This document shows, piece by piece, positions 62,985 through 64,000 of a stretch of DNA of 64,000 bases; within the stretch, counting starts at the first letter, position 1, and each line of letters opens with the position of its first letter. Origin of the DNA: Cytophagaceae bacterium (lineage in GTDB: Bacteria; Bacteroidota; Bacteroidia; Cytophagales; Cytophagaceae). The DNA is taken from contig JALONM010000005.1 of NCBI GenBank assembly GCA_025454925.1, positions 62,001 through 126,000 of the forward strand, written 5' to 3'. The notes below the pieces were generated by a model that ran no database searches, was not told where the DNA came from, and was given only the letters and a program-made list of their open reading frames with translations. The position numbers and the translations under genes are program-made.

Positions 62985-64000
62985 AACATTTGTCCGCCAT
63001 ATTCTTTTTTTTGATATGCCAGGCTTGTTTCATTGCTGGCAGTACTCATGCGTCGCATACTATTCGACTTGGGGAACAAAGTTCACTTGTGTACACCACA
63101 AACTTTCCGTACGAAATATTTATAGACAGTCTTAATCAGGCAGATGTTGAACACTGCAATCAACATCCAGAGTTGTTTTCTGTCAGCACAATTAGAAAAC
63201 CTAAGCTGCGCGCTGGATATAATCATTGGATAAAAATGCGTTTTCTCCGATCGGAAAATAACCAGGTTCCATTTGTATTGGAATTTTATGATTTCAAAAT
63301 AGACTCCATCACCGTCTATTGGTTCCTACACGACTCATTAATTCAGCGAGAATCTCAAGGCGATCAGATGCCGTTTGAAACTAAACCCATAGCGCATAAA
63401 AACTTCAGTTTTATTATTCCTCCGCATCCGCTCGACACCTTAGTTCTGTTGGTTAAAATTCGTAGCAGTCATACCGATGATTATATCTCGGTGATTAAAT
63501 CGCTACCTTATTTTTCACAATACAGCAATGCAGAATACTTTTCCCTGGGGTTGTTCTATGGAATTTTAGTTTTCGTTTTTTTCTTTAACCTGGTACGGTT
63601 ATTTACAAAAAAGAAAATCGCTCATATATTTTATTGTTTATACGTCCTTGCTTACGCGTGTTTTTCGTTTTCGCTGGACGGACTGGGTTTTCAATATCTA
63701 TGGCCAGAGATCCCACAGATCAATAATTTGGTTACTGCAATTTCGCTCTGTGCGGCAACGTGCGCACAATTGTTGTTCAACTACAGCTTTCACCAATCGT
63801 ACCATTTCCCCACTTCGCTAAAACCATGGCTTGTGACGATCTTATGCCTCCGGATCATACATTTGATGGTAGTTGTTTTTTGGTTTCCGGAATGGAAATT
63901 CCTTATCATTCTGGAAGTTCCATATTTCCTGTTTATGATTTATATAAGTATAGAAAATATCAAACGAAAGAACATAGCGTCGCTCTATTACATTTCTGGA
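62981..64000 (+). CDS. 7TM-DISM sensor protein (partial, cut by the window edge)
   Basis: 340 codons from the ATG at 62981, open to the edge. Signal peptide (LSAIFFFLICQACFIAGST), a periplasmic DISMED2-like domain (about 25-180; GYNHWIKMRFL, HKNFSFIIPP) and the first membrane helices (from about 185, SLGLFYGILVFVFFFNLV). It is a clear paralogue of the preceding gene and overlaps it by 4 bases (ATGA). Whether it carries a complete kinase domain cannot be seen. Confidence 0.85.
   Translation, partial: MKHLSAIFFFLICQACFIAGSTHASHTIRLGEQSSLVYTTNFPYEIFIDSLNQADVEHCNQHPELFSVSTIRKPKLRAGYNHWIKMRFLRSENNQVPFVLEFYDFKIDSITVYWFLHDSLIQRESQGDQMPFETKPIAHKNFSFIIPPHPLDTLVLLVKIRSSHTDDYISVIKSLPYFSQYSNAEYFSLGLFYGILVFVFFFNLVRLFTKKKIAHIFYCLYVLAYACFSFSLDGLGFQYLWPEIPQINNLVTAISLCAATCAQLLFNYSFHQSYHFPTSLKPWLVTILCLRIIHLMVVVFWFPEWKFLIILEVPYFLFMIYISIENIKRKNIASLYYISG

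Overview
The window is chromosomal DNA of a member of the Bacteroidota; genus and family cannot be named from sequence reading alone. The evidence is: promoters of the TTTG-N19/20-TAnnTTTG type in front of three stable-RNA units and one protein gene; type IX secretion (T9SS) C-terminal sorting domains on a GH18 chitinase and a GH10 xylanase; a YtxJ-type bacillithiol-system protein; WG-repeat, DUF58 and DoxX-thioredoxin proteins; and many SPI or lipobox signal sequences.

Layout. 1-12.6 kb, minus strand: the universal block tRNA-Tyr, tRNA-Gly, tRNA-Thr, tuf, tRNA-Trp, secE, nusG, rplK, rplA, rplJ, rplL, rpoB, rpoC (rpoC runs off the left edge). 12.6-26.4 kb: housekeeping and secreted genes (A-type Fe-S carrier, methylmalonyl-CoA epimerase, S41 protease, ruvX, three WG-repeat proteins, a Fur-type regulator, T9SS chitinase, Ppx/GppA phosphatase, acyl-CoA carboxylase beta subunit, YtxJ). 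26.4-39 kb: a kinase-like membrane protein without ATPase domain, a double-AAA ATPase, OmpA, DUF58, a LuxE-like protein, a 35-residue lysine-rich protein, amidase, DoxX-thioredoxin and PBP1C. 39.0-39.6 kb: tRNA-Pro with tandem, anticodon-arm-swapped partial copies. 39.6-51.3 kb: PagL-like deacylase, M48 protease, lipoprotein, VanW, SDR, Crp-type regulator, methyltransferase and GNAT. 52-55.5 kb: glycosyltransferase and an orphan RHS toxin/immunity cassette flanked by RHS-core direct repeats. 55.8-58.5 kb: T9SS xylanase. 58.5-64 kb: repeat-rich gap, three small XRE regulators and two adjacent 7TM-DISM sensor genes, the last cut by the window edge.

Functional links: mce and the carboxylase beta subunit belong to propionyl-CoA/methylmalonyl-CoA metabolism; chitinase and xylanase point to polysaccharide degradation with T9SS export; amidase and PBP1C serve peptidoglycan metabolism.

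The most unusual content is non-coding. A GC-rich dispersed element (four copies plus two of a variant) carries two hairpin slots whose sequences differ between copies while pairing is largely kept. The slots are often filled by a 17-bp palindrome of the form TGGCGCC-N3-GGCGCCA. The same 17-mer replaces the 17-nt anticodon arm in tandem partial copies of tRNA-Pro and sits in frame inside the double-AAA ATPase gene. A second dispersed element is exactly 69 nt in all three copies.
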